Below are positions 17,482 to 27,545 of a stretch of DNA of 64,000 bases, piece by piece; the stretch's first letter is position 1; every line of letters begins with the position of its first letter. Both the position numbers and the translations under genes were made by a program. The stretch comes from Sycon ciliatum (lineage: Eukaryota > Porifera > Calcarea > Leucosolenida > Sycettidae), in NCBI RefSeq assembly GCF_964019385.1, contig NC_088646.1, positions 1,253,217 to 1,317,216 of the forward strand, read 5' to 3'. The notes below the pieces were generated by a model. It was not told the origin of the DNA. It searched no databases and saw nothing but the letters and a program-made list of their open reading frames with translations.

Positions 17482-20400
17482 ATACCCACACACGCGTGTC
17501 GTCGTCCATGGATCAAAATACTTATCCTGTCCACTTCTGGCTTTTGCCATTGCCTTACCCCCCCCCCCCCCCCCCATGCCGAGGCTCACACGAAAGCAGT
17601 CCGTATCATACCAGGACGGTAGAGACAGTGCATTGCCCAGCATGTTTTTGAATAACTGCTACTGGACAAGGATACAACTGAGAGAAGAGAACTCAGCAAA
17701 GCTACCGTATCCATGAACACATTCTTTGAAGGTAAAGGCCAATGGGAACAATTTAAATAATTAACGCAATGAATAGGGTGAGTTGCGCACTGAGTACAAA
17801 ACCATGAGCAACTCACCCTATCCATTGCGTTTATATCATTCTTATCTTCACGGAAACGTTTTAATTTAGATAATCGTCATCCTTTACTTCCAGGACAGCT
17901 GTCTGCACACACAGTTAACGGTTAAGTGGACTACCAGTTTGATGTGCCCACCAGGTAGGTAGAGCATGCAAGAGCCGCTACAACTAACCTCGCCATTCAC
18001 AGGTGCATCAGCGGGCAAGGCAAAGTAGAGAACTCCGGCGCCTCGGTCAAGATAATACTGTAGAGATAGGAAGCAAGATGAGAGTATGCATTGTCATCAT
18101 CACATAGTTGTACAGTTTATGAACGAGTCGAATGTGGTCCAACATACTGTATAAGTCCAATGTGGTCCAACCTACTGTATAAGCACAAATTTTCGTTCAC
18201 GAAAGCTTTCGTTAGATCACTCCACCAGCAGGTTTGTGACGTACTAAATTTCGTTTTTGGTCGAGGTCTGTCACCCGTCTCGTTCAGAAGGGGTCACTTC
18301 AGTTTACAAACTTTCGTTATCTCGTGCCCCCTAACGAATAGCGAAAGTTAATTCCAAACGAAACTTTGTACTTCTACAGAATCGATGACAATGGCTAGGA
18401 GCTTAGCAGATGACACAGGCTAGACCCATGACGCAATGCCCGTGGACATGCACCGCCGGCAAACACAAATCACTGCTAAGCCAATACATATACTTGCAGC
18501 ACTATAGAGGGTACTCAATACCGCCTGCATGCCTTGCGATAAAGCCAATGTGCAGTGCTTGCCACTCACCTCACCAGGAGAGTCGAGGAACTCCAGCGTA
18601 TTCAAAGCGTAGAATCGTGCAGTCTTGTGAAAGCCTGCAGCGAACAGTAACAGACGTCACACACAGGCAGATGGTCTGACAACTTGGATTACACTGCTTT
18701 GAAGTATGTACTCTAACCCGGGCCAAACAGAACAGCTCCTTAACCAGGATATCACACACACACACACATATTCTCTCAACCTTACCATACACCGGTGGTG
18801 TCTTGGTATCCGTGGTGACAGTGGATGCGGCGCCGTCGAGTTTGACAACACGTACGTAGTTATCGGCCCAGTCTTGCCCCCAGTAGCCGTGTAGCCACAT
18901 TGAACTAGCATTCTTCACTGCAGATAGCCTATAGCAGTACAGTATTGCAATCCAAAAACACTATCATCAGCTGATAACATTTGTAGTCGCTTCATCACCT
19001 TCAGCTGGCATGTGTACAGTCAACTTCGCGTATAACGACACTCGGCAGGGCATCAGAAAAGTGTCCTTATATGTATACAGGTAGTATGGACTTTGCTCTG
19101 GGCATGGAAATTCTGGTGCTATTCGCGAATTGTCGATATATCCGCAGTCGTTATGAGCGAAGTTGATTGTAGTCGCTTCTTCTATTAACCCTTTAGGGCC
19201 CACAATTATTTCAAGAAATGCACTGCAGACGCGAGCCCAGGTACTTATCTGGTCGTAATGTTGGTGTCCTTTGGCCGATTTTGGTGATCTTGGGCTTTCT
19301 GGAAAGCTCTTGGCCATAGGAACACAGCGATAGCCAGCAATACATCACTCGATCCACAGAACCAGCGCCGCAGCGCGATACGGCGCTCCAAAGCCAGCAT
19401 TGCGAGCGCCCATTTCAAATTCTCTGCCATTTCAACAAATGGCATCGCAGATCGCTCAATTTTTTTACTGGAGAGCTGAGAAACATGCCGTTGCGATGAC
19501 GTGAACTATCTGTAGCTGCGTGTGCCGCGAGTCAGGGAAAACCCCTAAAAACGAGTTCAAAATGCACGCGCTCGAGTTGACTCTGCTGAGCGAATTTAGT
19601 TCGAGTCTCGTATCTCCGCTCTCCGAACTCGGATCGCTTTCGGGTTTTTTCGAGCCGATAGCTGAGACAATTCTAATGTCGATAGCCCTTTCGATTGTCC
19701 GATTTGGTCAAGGGACAGCCGAGTTATGCCAAGTTGCGCTTTGAAAAGTATGCACTGTACACTGGTACGGATCCGTACTATGGGCGTCAAAGGGTTAACA
19801 TAATGGCCTGGGGTTAAATAAGTCCAATGTATCAGCAATCAGCTTGCAAGTTCTGGCTACATTCACCAACACGGTTTCTGTCTTCGTGTACGCACACACA
19901 CAGGTAGGTAATACCTTGTTCCAGAGGCCAACCAATCGACCAGCTTATCACGGCCTCTGAACACAGCTGGTCTCTACAACCAGGGTGACCCGTGCACACT
20001 CTACACACGTCTACTCACTACTTGGTACCAGAGAATAGTGGTCAGGTGCCTAATGAAACGAGGAGGCTGCATAAACGAGGTGGTTGCTGAAACAAGGTGA
20101 TTGCTTAAAGCAGGTGGTTGCTCAAACCAGGTTCACCTACTGTACTGGCAAGCAAAGACAACCAAACAACCGGCACTGACACTTGCCTTGAATTGTTATA
20201 CTGGAACTGGTTGCTGCTGTTGATGACCTTGGCAATATTCATGAACTGAGGTTTGCCATCGCTACCAATGTCAGGATAGCGTGCGAGGACAAGAGGCTGT
20301 CGCATTACATGGAGAAAAATCGAGTAAAGAGAACGCACATGTACAGTACGCATGCAGTGCTGAACCCATGAATCAAAAGGAATCCTGCATGATAATGGTG

Positions 20401-22269
20401 GCTTGGCGTGTGCCGCGGCTAAGCCCTGTTAACGAACATGGAACAACTACTGCTCACACCTAGTCTGATGATCATGCATCCTCTGTTTGTGATGTCATTG
20501 CTATATGCTGATGATCATGCATCCTCTGAATGTGATGTCATGCTATATATGCGCATGCACAAATGTGTGTGCAAACTGCAAACTGAACATACCTCTCCAG
20601 AGTAGAATGCCTCCAGTTTGTCATTGGCACAGTCTCCGAGCTCACCAGAGCTGAGATCTCCATAGTTAGTGATGTTCAGCTTTGTCAGATCCACCTGCCC
20701 ACGTGGTGCAGACAGCGACACACATACATAGACATACAGACAGAGACACACATACATAGACCGTAGTAAACACACAGACACACAGACACACAGACACAGG
20801 CATTCACACGGGGGTGTATCGGGTGTATCCTAACAATACCAAAACGTCCAATACAGTGATAAGTAGAATGGATCCAATACAGTGCTGGATAAGTAAGAAG
20901 GATGATACTGGATCTCCAGCCAACTAGCTGTTTCGACCTTCTTAGGTTGAAACAGCGGAGTGATAAAAGTACAGAGTGTTGTATCCAGTGCAGCTGTCCA
21001 TACCTTCATAACATCGACCGTTGGTCCATTGACATGCCGCTTGGACACATGATGTGGACTATGCATGTCCAGCTTGGCTTTCTCCGGTTCAGCGTGCAGC
21101 CAGGGATGCTCGGCGCCTGATATACCCGTCACTTCAATGATAGATCGTGGATCATTGGAATCCTCGTGATGACGATGGTACTGGGCATCACCAGTATGTA
21201 GTTTGCCATGCACACTAGCATCACCAGCACTATCAGCATTGGCCTGTACTGATACAGAGGAGTGAAACTGCCAGCTAGATGTGGGGATTGCCTTACCACC
21301 GGACAGCACTACAGCACCGGTATCCGAACCCCGGTAACTGTAAGGAGAGATGTACAGTCAGTCATGTGCACAGGCATTTGTATGCAGGGCCATGATACAA
21401 ATGCACACAAACACGTATTAACATATTTGTTCCGAGCATGAAATGAGCAGCACGCATCCTCACCAGTGCACTTCAGAAAGCATCACAAACAGACGAAACG
21501 AGCACATCACAAACCCAACACACACCAATGAAAAGATGAATTTAAAAAGTGCACGTTGAGCACTTTACAAATGTAGTACACAGATTCATCTAAATTGTTA
21601 AATTGGTGTACTACTCACGTTACAATAGCTCCTGCTTCTCCGGAGTCCTCACTAGTGAACTGCAGCGGTGCATCTGAGAACTCATAAGTACCGCTGGCCA
21701 CATTTACAACAACACCTGGAGCAGGCACATGACCGCTGTGTGCTTTCTTAAATGCTTGCACGGCCGTCTGTGCACGTGTCACGGTACGGAATGGATGTGC
21801 CTGACTTCCATCACCGCTGTCACTGCCACTGGCTGTTCAGTAGGTAGTGAATGAGAAAGATGGGCACAGGAAAATAACACCCCATGCATATCAGAGTGTA
21901 ATACGATATGTTCGGGTTGTGGCACTAGTGCTGTGGTGTTGGATTAACAAATGAATGACCCCTGTAGAACACCCAGATAAGGTCACAATGTACAGTCAAC
22001 AGGGGAGTTGTACAACTCCCTGGTTCAACTTAGAACTGGTGCATTCTGGTCAATACAGCATGCTTACTTGACACATAGTATTGAGTCAGAGCATCAGCAT
22101 CAGCAACACTGTCCTGGCTAGCTCTCTGCACTTGTTCCTGACCTACATGTCGACTGTGTGCAGCTCGGGTCACCAAGAAACAGACGACGATGACAAGAGC
22201 TACCAGCCAGCTGGACATACTGACTGAACCTATCCAGCCAGGGCTGCCCGTCTTGGTGAAGATGCTCAT
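7140..22269 (-). CDS. secreted right-handed beta-helix protein, gene B (frameshifted copy or sequence error)
   Basis: Fifteen exons: 22269-22068, 21832-21619, 21337-21004, 20694-20593, 20296-20187, 19956-19915, 18928-18786, 18634-18570, 18057-17989, 16294-16183, 15841-15696, 14291-14129, 13677-13482, 8354-8187 and 7367-7140 (stop TAG). It is a tandem paralogue of gene A with identical borders over the shared part. The start gives a signal peptide or anchor (MSSWLVALVIVVCFLVTRAA inside a longer N-end). Family blocks follow in order: LSGGK, GYWGQDWAD, LNTLEFLDSPGE, YYLDRGAGVLYF, VAFGGVGNDYLHN, STDTGAFYTG, WIRRGNVMHNNI and MSGFHIYNNTFIDC. Total coding length is 2294 nt. In the exon at 13677-13482 the frame shifts by one base between TGAFYTG and WIRRGN, where relatives read G-R-x-W. 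The intron after exon 5 has a GC donor. A Ty3/gypsy element lies in the 13482-8354 intron. The product would be about 764 aa if one base were merely missed in sequencing. Confidence 0.85.
7433..7911. mobile_element. Tigger/pogo-type MITE
   Basis: Perfect 25-bp inverted ends starting CAGTCGTCCCTCTCTAATCC, flanked by TA on each side. The inside is rich in subterminal copies of tttatccagcaccc. At 479 bp with no transposase it is non-autonomous. It lies in the last intron of gene B, 66 bp upstream of the final exon. Confidence 0.88.
8043..8158. repeat. (CA)n microsatellite
   Basis: CA repeats with a few CG steps and one unique stretch near 8065-8080. It lies just left of the gene B exon 8187-8354, in the following intron. 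Confidence 0.93.
8382..8636 (+). repeat. 5' LTR of the Ty3/gypsy element
   Basis: A 255-bp direct repeat opening TGTAGTGGTG and closing GGTCACCA, the usual TG...CA ends. It contains four tandem copies of a 16-bp unit (tatatcatgtcacacc), against two in the 3' LTR, which explains the 32-bp length difference. Confidence 0.93.
12872..13094 (+). repeat. 3' LTR of the Ty3/gypsy element
   Basis: A 223-bp copy of the 5' LTR, about 99 percent identical outside the 16-bp repeat tract. It is preceded by an A-then-G polypurine tract and followed by tacacac, also present before the 5' LTR. Confidence 0.93.
13110..13164. repeat. second copy of a 53-bp tandem duplication spanning a splice acceptor
   Basis: The block from gatatgaaacccactcatct to ccatggagag appears twice. 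The left copy is 8337-8381 and continues after the LTR element at 13095-13110; the right copy is 13110-13164. Each copy includes the acceptor and first 17 nt of the gene B exon at 8354. The duplication predates the retrotransposon, which inserted into the left copy. Confidence 0.85.
13229..13412 (-). repeat. interspersed repeat, family shared with 35590-35762
   Basis: About 170 bp match, in opposite orientation, to 35590-35762. Shared pieces include agttactttacaatcagctc, ttgcacgacactgac and gcacatcttggatgcgcact. No clear ends or coding content. One copy is in gene B, the other in SYNRG. Confidence 0.75.
14491..14716. mobile_element. TA-flanked MITE (TATCTCTCTTATC ends)
   Basis: Imperfect inverted ends: TATCTCTCTTATCTGGACCT on the left, and a right end whose reverse complement reads TATCTCTCTTGTCCGGGCAG. 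A second copy begins at 23386, so this is a family. Gene B intron. Confidence 0.75.
14965..15090 (+). repeat. interspersed repeat family (cggttcgcgt...gcgcagatgcagctcct)
   Basis: Shares about 110 bp with 26209-26365 (plus) and 23255-23385 (minus): cacggttcgcgt, gaacgccaccacccttcaag and gcgcagatgcagctcct. A weaker relative is at 40262-40370. No coding content; it could be the untranslated part of a LINE or a SINE body. Confidence 0.7.
15220..15660 (+). repeat. interspersed repeat with internal direct repeat (ccccgggaaaa family)
   Basis: Contains a roughly 130-bp block twice in tandem (near 15281-15410 and 15420-15510), each with gggaaaaat, ttgcaagcat and gccatttcag. It ends in an A run and a G+C-rich hairpin. 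The opening (actttggaggtgg) and the end (aaaagtgg..cc) match the repeat at 50960-51655, so both belong to one family. Confidence 0.65.
16306..16424. repeat. 12-bp (CACACCCATACC)n minisatellite
   Basis: About eight copies of a CA-rich 12-bp unit, ending in plain CA. It starts 12 bp beyond the gene B exon 16183-16294, inside its acceptor region. Confidence 0.9.
16605..16838 (-). mobile_element. tRNA-derived SINE (copy in unit 1)
   Basis: Same SINE as 17195-17420, with a slightly altered head (B box GGTTCAATTCC) and an A-rich tail near 16610. It arrived before the tandem duplication, since both units hold it at the same place. Confidence 0.75.
17195..17420 (-). mobile_element. tRNA-derived SINE (copy in unit 2)
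   Basis: Read on the minus strand, a tRNA-like head at 17420-17340 has an A-box-like TGGTGCAGTGG, a TTTCCAA anticodon-like loop (Gly-TCC-like) and the B box GGTTCGATTCC. A 130-bp body and an A-rich tail near 17200 follow. This layout is that of a tRNA-headed SINE. Confidence 0.75.
18173..18382. mobile_element. MITE with CTGTA-AAG-ACAAA ends
   Basis: The left end TACTGTATAAGCACAAATTT matches the reverse complement of the right end (TTCTGTAGAAGTACAAAGTT) with a few changes. The inside is rich in ttcgtt. Gene B intron. Confidence 0.6.
19015..19171. mobile_element. TA-flanked MITE, same family as 38483-38679
   Basis: Opens TACAGTCAACTTCGCGTATA and closes in gcgaagttgattgta. The interior matches the 38483 copy (gggcatcagaaaagtgtcct; ctctgggcatggaaa). 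It lies in the large gene B intron. Confidence 0.85.
19185..19798. mobile_element. piggyBac-type MITE (TTAA target)
   Basis: Bounded by TTAA on both sides, with ends CCCTTTAGGGCCCA and TGGGCGTCAAAGGG. It is 614 bp with no transposase. Its right half resembles the interior of the hAT MITE at 33313-33817. Gene B intron. Confidence 0.75.
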
Positions 22270-23385
22270 CCTTACTCTCCTTAGTCAGCCATCCAATGCC
22301 TCCAACAGCACAAACTCCAATGGCTGGGCGAGGATGTGCTCCTAAACTAACTTACAAACACTCTCAAACTGCGACTGAGATCATTAGTAGCTCTATGGAA
22401 CAAGTTACGAATTGATACAGCCATGCCCCTCACTGCCCTAGTTGTTATTCTGAGGCTGATGCAGTGGAGGTGTGTCCATCAGCGGAACACCTGATGACCG
22501 ATATCAGATGACAAGAGAAGTCATGAGGTTATGACAGGCCGTGTCCAATCATGACATGATCTGAGCATCAGGCCGTTGTTAGCCGATTCAATAATCAACA
22601 GCACAGAGATGCATAGCCAAGGTCTACGGCAGTGGCACTAGCTACACCGGGGGAAGATGGCACCATGTGCTGTCAGGAGTCTAGAGCAGTTACCTTTCCT
22701 TTTCTAAGCGATCTGCGCTCTCGGGTCTTAGCACGCTGTGCTATCAACGACAAAGACTTGGGGTGCCCGGGGAAGGAATGTTTAAAACTATTTGTCTACA
22801 ATGCTTCTGGTAAATCTTTTTTTTAAAGAAAATGCCTCCAACTTCTCTCAGTCTCTCACTGCACCAAATTATCTCATTCATTCAATTCACTTAATTCCAA
22901 ATGTTTCCCTCTGTAGACATTATCAGGGAATGGATCAACATGTGCATCATCAGTATAATTCAACTAGAATAAGCCGGTAGCAGAAAGCGACAGGATTGGC
23001 AGAGATATGGCATCTCAGCTCCCTGCACATAGCTTGCTGTGGCTGATTTGGACAAAAACAATCATTAGAAGACACCATTCCTTGCGTTGTTGCCCTGGGC
23101 TCAAGTAGGATTCGCAAGGTCTACTGTCATGCAAGCTCATTGGTCTCTCTGATTGAGCTCGAGGTATACATGTACACTGGCTATGAAGTTTGGAGTGGTT
23201 CACCTCCAGTACAACTCCAGTCCTACTTCTACCACGGATTTTCCCCTGTGGATTTTCCCCTGTGCTTGATCGAAAGATTGAATGGGATTTTCGGTCTTTG
23301 ACCACTTGCTGGTGAGCTGATCTACTCACCTCCCAAAGCTTTAGGAGCTGCATCTGCGCCTTGATCCTTGAAGGGTGGTGGCGTA

Positions 23386-23605
23386 TATCTCTCTTATCCG
23401 GACCTCGATGTTTTACGGGAACCTCGGCCTGCTGGGCAACCCTGTGTGAGTTTTAGTGGAAATATTATCAGGTTAATGTTGCGGACAAGTGATGCCATAT
23501 GCTGTCCAATTTCTGGCCCTTCCCCATTGAAGTGCATGCCATTCAGAGATACGCACATTTCAAGTTTAATATGGGTAGTGCCCGGTCCTGGACCGCCCAG
23601 ATTGG
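23386..23605 (+). mobile_element. second copy of the TATCTCTCTTATC MITE, right end missing
   Basis: Starts TATCTCTCTTATCCGGACCT and follows the 14491 element through the ttttagtggaaatatta block and the cccggtcctggaccgccc block. The right inverted end is not seen. It abuts a minus-oriented copy of the ggcgcagatgcagctcct repeat. Confidence 0.65.
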
Positions 23606-24085
23606 CAAGCATGAGTGCAGCTACCCACTGGCGACATGCTGACATCTCCAACTCAAGGCTGCCTCCAACTCTTTCGGTGTTCTTACACTCGTCGTTTTGG
23701 GTACATCTCGTTTTCAACATGTTCGCATGGTCCTCAGCCCACCTGGCTTGTTTGTTTATTCTCTTGCGAGTGCTAGGTTGTTGGTGTTCCCTACCGGCAA
23801 ACACCCACACATACAAGTACAGGTAAGCACGGTTGCTGCGAAAGCGCTCAATGACAAACCTCTCTACATGTCTGTATGCTCCCAATAAGTATTAGTATGT
23901 GCACAAGTCGTCAAGCTCGGCTAGCCGCCGCCAACTAGTCAGCGCAACCTCGGCCACACGCTCGCATTAGCTCTATGCCCGCGTTGACGGAGCTCCGGGT
24001 GACCAACAAGCCGAACAGCTGCAAGTCGCGACTCCACACTGACACTGGCCGTCCGCGTGCTCTAACACTCTGCTCCATTCCCTCT

Positions 24086-24397
24086 TTAGCCGTTTCGCTG
24101 CTCGTCAAGCCCTGCAGGTAACTTGGTTTCTTGAAGGGTGCAGACGTCTATGCCGTAGAAAGAGAGGTCTCGACACAAGGAGTTCCTCTTGACGGCCGAC
24201 ATGAGGCCCCGCACATTGAAAGTTCCGACAGCAAGTTTTTTCTTTTCCTCCGTAAAGCGTTCGTTCATCAGCTCGTACCATTGATTCCCGTTGCATTGTC
24301 CCGTCACTAATGTCCAATGAAAACTGCTCCCCAGTTGCGCGAGGAGACTACAATTCCTCCGGTGAGCGAGGAAGAAGAGCGGAGTTACCCAACTCAA
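24086..24397 (-). pseudogene. LINE endonuclease N-terminal fragment
   Basis: Minus-strand frame with LAVGTFNVRGLMSAVK and YGIDVCTLQETKLP. This is the opening of the APE-type endonuclease of non-LTR retrotransposons (T-x-N-x-R-G ... LQET). It stops after about 45 recognisable residues, so only the 5' tip of an ORF2 remains. No reverse transcriptase is next to it. Confidence 0.75.
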
Positions 24398-25818
24398 CCA
24401 AAGTCAAACTCAGGAAATAGCACTATCATTATCACTCAGGCTGCAATATTCATAATTATAGACATATTCATAAATGACATATCTTCAATACCAATGAGCT
24501 ACATTGCATATACTATTATAGTTATCATAATTATTATTATTATCATCGTTCTAGCTCATTTTTTCCCCTGTCATAGTCCTGTTTATCATGTTCAGCATAA
24601 GCGAAGTTGTGGATCATGCTTGCATGGTTGACTCCAACGCGTACATGCAGGTAATAATAAATAATGTGCACAAGGGAAATGCTGAGCGTGTGTTGGAGGC
24701 GTTTTCAACATTAACTTTGATAATGAATTCATGGCTCTGCTTCCTTCTCTACAGTAGGTCACCAAAAAAGAAAACAGAGGAAACCGTTGAAAAGTTCTGG
24801 GATTTCAGTCTGTGTTGTACTTCGGCAATGCATTCTTCGGAGCGTGAGCTTGTTGTTGTTGTTGTGGTCGTCGGCGTCGACGACTCTATTCTAACTTTTC
24901 ATAGCAATACACTGTGACGAATGCAATGTACAATCACAACAAACAAAGAAGATTGCCTAGGCATACACTCACCGCTCTAGCGCTCTGTCCAAGTACCCCG
25001 GATACACGATGCAGGTACTTCCGCCTTGGTCCCTGCACCCAGCGCAACAGGCGACAGGCAACAGCTTCGCGGTAAAGATAGCGAAGACGGATCCGCTTCT
25101 TCGACATGCTCAAACACTGGATTGATGACTTGCATGATCAACACAAGCGACGTTTACGTAGTGACCTACAAAATTAATAATTGTGGATCGACAACAAATC
25201 CGGTCACAAACGACTTACGTGTCGTTTGACGGTCAGATCGACGGGACAAACGAATAGCTCAGAACATACCCGGTAGATCATCTACCCGGGTATATGACCC
25301 GTCCGATGCGAGGGATGCGACGCCCTAGTCCGCAGTGGCCTAGTGGTCCAACTAACTAATTACTTGTCACCACTGGTCACGGACCGGTCAAGTAACGATT
25401 ACCGGTAGTTGTCGCTGGCACACGTGTACCTGGTGTACAGTGAGTGCTATGCACCTGGTGGGTTTTACAAACAAAAAGCTTTCTCCTCGACAACAAATCC
25501 AGAATGGAACTACTGCAGTACTGGTGTGTAGGTACCGGTAGCTACTTTGTAGCTCTGCAGCATGGAGAAGAAACAGTTTGGAGGTTTCCCGGCGAAAAGA
25601 ACGCCAAGACTCAAGAGCGCTGGAGCTCGGAGACACTGTTGCGTTACCATAGCTACCAGGACATTCCTATCCTATGCCCGTCCTAGATCCTGCCACTGTG
25701 CCAGGTTCTTGCTCTGATCATCAGTCACCCTCACCATGCTCACTGTGCTCAGTCTTAGTCTCAACAACTCAAGTCTCACTCTAATGCAACATCCGCTACT
25801 ATCAAAAGACTCCGACCA

Positions 25819-26043
25819 ATGCCTGGCCACCAGAAGGAGTTCATAACAAAGAATAGCCTGGACCAGGGACCCTCCTATCTACAGCCCGGGGTTGCAACGC
25901 CCGCGGTGCTGCATTACCAGGCCCTACACTACAGTGTGCCTGGGTATCCGGATGCCGCCGTCCGAACTGCAGCTTTGCAACTGGTGAGACATGGTCAGAC
26001 AGAGCCATGGACTCCCTACCCCTGGTCATGCCCAGCGTCATGA
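25819..26043 (+). CDS. unassigned short ORF, possibly one exon
   Basis: 75 codons opening PGHQKEFITKNSLDQGPSYL, with Tyr/Pro/His-rich sequence and G/C-ending codons. A possible donor (CTG|GTGAGA) falls at 25980. A second open frame follows in another phase to about 26118 (ending SEQGVDRIRGHGIRV). I do not recognise a family; it may be a gene exon, a retrocopy piece or chance. Confidence 0.2.
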   Translation: MPGHQKEFITKNSLDQGPSYLQPGVATPAVLHYQALHYSVPGYPDAAVRTAALQLVRHGQTEPWTPYPWSCPAS

Positions 26044-26208
26044 GCAACATGAGCGCCTTCAATCGTCTCACTTCCGAGCAAGGCGTAGATCGGATCAGAG
26101 GTCATGGCATCCGTGTGTGAGCATTTCACATGTTCACTAGCGACACTATCAGCTATACGGGGTACGCCCAGTTACAAAGATTATTATTATTACAAAAAAT
26201 GATTAAAA

Positions 26209-26365
26209 ATCACGGTTCGCGTCAGACTCGGCTAGAGGCCGAGTCAGTTTCCGCATCCGTAGGAACGCCACCACCCTTCAAGGATCATGGCGCAGATGCA
26301 GCTCCTAGAACGGTGGGAGGTGAGGAGATCAGACCCACCAAAGACGGTCAAAGACCGAAGAACCC
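26209..26365 (+). repeat. interspersed repeat family, copy 2
   Basis: Same family as 14965-15090, here extending right through cggtgggaggtgaggagatc and gacggtcaaagaccgaag. The minus copy at 23255-23385 also shows both flanks. Confidence 0.7.
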
Positions 26366-26670
26366 ATTCACTGCATCCATCCTATTAGTATTACAAAGCA
26401 ACTTTACTTACAACCCCCCCCCCCCTCCTCACATTGTATACTCCGGGTCATAAAATTAATGATGATAGCTAAATCCTAATCTGCTTCAGACAAGTGTTGA
26501 GGTGTGGGTGGAATGTTGTGTTAGCACAACATTACTGGTACATGTAGCATTCGCTTAGTTTACAGTACGAGAACAACCGATAAGAAGATCTGAGATGCTA
26601 TGCAACAACTCTCCGCCGTCAAGGATACGCATAGTAACAGTCATAGTGCTGAAGTAAAAGAAAGCTGAAC

Positions 26671-26752
26671 TACAGTGCTGGCAACTGAAATCCGACCCCC
26701 GGGGCGGCACAGCACGCCACCCGGGGGTCGGATTTCAGTTGCCAGCACTGTA
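26671..26752. mobile_element. 82-bp perfect foldback, TA-flanked
   Basis: Two perfect 33-bp inverted arms (TACAGTGCTGGCAACTGAAA... at 26671-26703; reverse complement 26720-26752) around a 16-nt loop, with TA at each end. It looks like a tiny Tc/mariner-type MITE; the transcript would fold as a single hairpin. Confidence 0.8.
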
Positions 26753-26849
26753 CATCAGCAACTTTGTCCAAAGCCCCCCCCCCCCCCCTCTCTCCCCTCC
26801 ATACCGCCACCCCCCCCCCCCCCAAAAAAATAGTCTTTTTTCGTTCTTT

Positions 26850-27545
26850 CATTTTATCACACTTTATGTATGCCGCTTCTGCTTACTTACCATTTCTCAC
26901 GGCGTATCAAAGTCGACAGCTTAATGGGTTCTTCAATCGTGCTGTACGCGCAGTATGTCGGGTACCTCCCGGGACACCCACAAGCAATATTCTTACACGC
27001 ATGAACATCCAAACATTGACCACATACGCCAACATGCACCTTCTGGTTTTTATCTGGCGTTGTCTCCATGACTCCTCTAACATCAGCATGTTGTTCGCTA
27101 ACTTTTTCAGCCGCAGTGATTTCACTCAAACTCGTGGTGGGCACAGCAATTTACTGATTGTCCCAGCCAGCCCAACTGCATAATATCTTGCCAAACGTGT
27201 TACCTATGCTGGGACCATCTTATGGAACCAGCTCCCCGCTGCGGTCAGGCAAGAAAGAAAACGCAATCGCTTTAAGTCAATGGCTCTTGCCTTTTTGCTT
27301 ACCAGATAAATAAGCCTTTTTTACAAATGCTGTATGCACTGCTCTTTACGTAATTTTCTCCCTATGCAAGTCGCAACTCCTGTTTTGAGTCGTTTTTCTT
27401 CTCTCTTTTCTTTTCCTACTAGTTGCTGTTACACTCACTGATCCTTATGCACAGATGTACAGCATTCCCTCACTAGTGGGACCATTGTTATAGGCTAGGG
27501 CCTGTTTTGGACTTCCCACTCTAAATAAAGAATACAAACAAACAA
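26850..27545 (+). mobile_element. LINE 3' end (reverse transcriptase C-terminal piece)
   Basis: The frame 26850-27309 reads YAASAYLPFLTAYQSRQL ... VCRVPPGTPTSNILTRMNI ... ILWNQLPAAVRQERKRNRFK, the C-end of CR1/Jockey-like ORF2 proteins. An in-frame TAA at 27181 breaks it, and the final TAA is at 27307. A 3' tail ends in AATAAAG then repeated caaa (27521-27548). The 5' part is missing, as is usual for truncated LINEs. Confidence 0.8.

Larger units (their letters stand above)
16424..17490. repeat. tandem duplication of a 0.58-kb unit carrying a SINE
   Basis: Unit 1 (about 16424-16988) and unit 2 (about 16989-17490) share blocks in the same order, offset by about 579 bp: acatagcaacttgtgctggg, then ttgaccgccactatttttag, then the SINE, then a CA tract. 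It sits in the gene B intron between exons 17989-18057 and 16183-16294. The copies differ by scattered changes. Confidence 0.85.
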
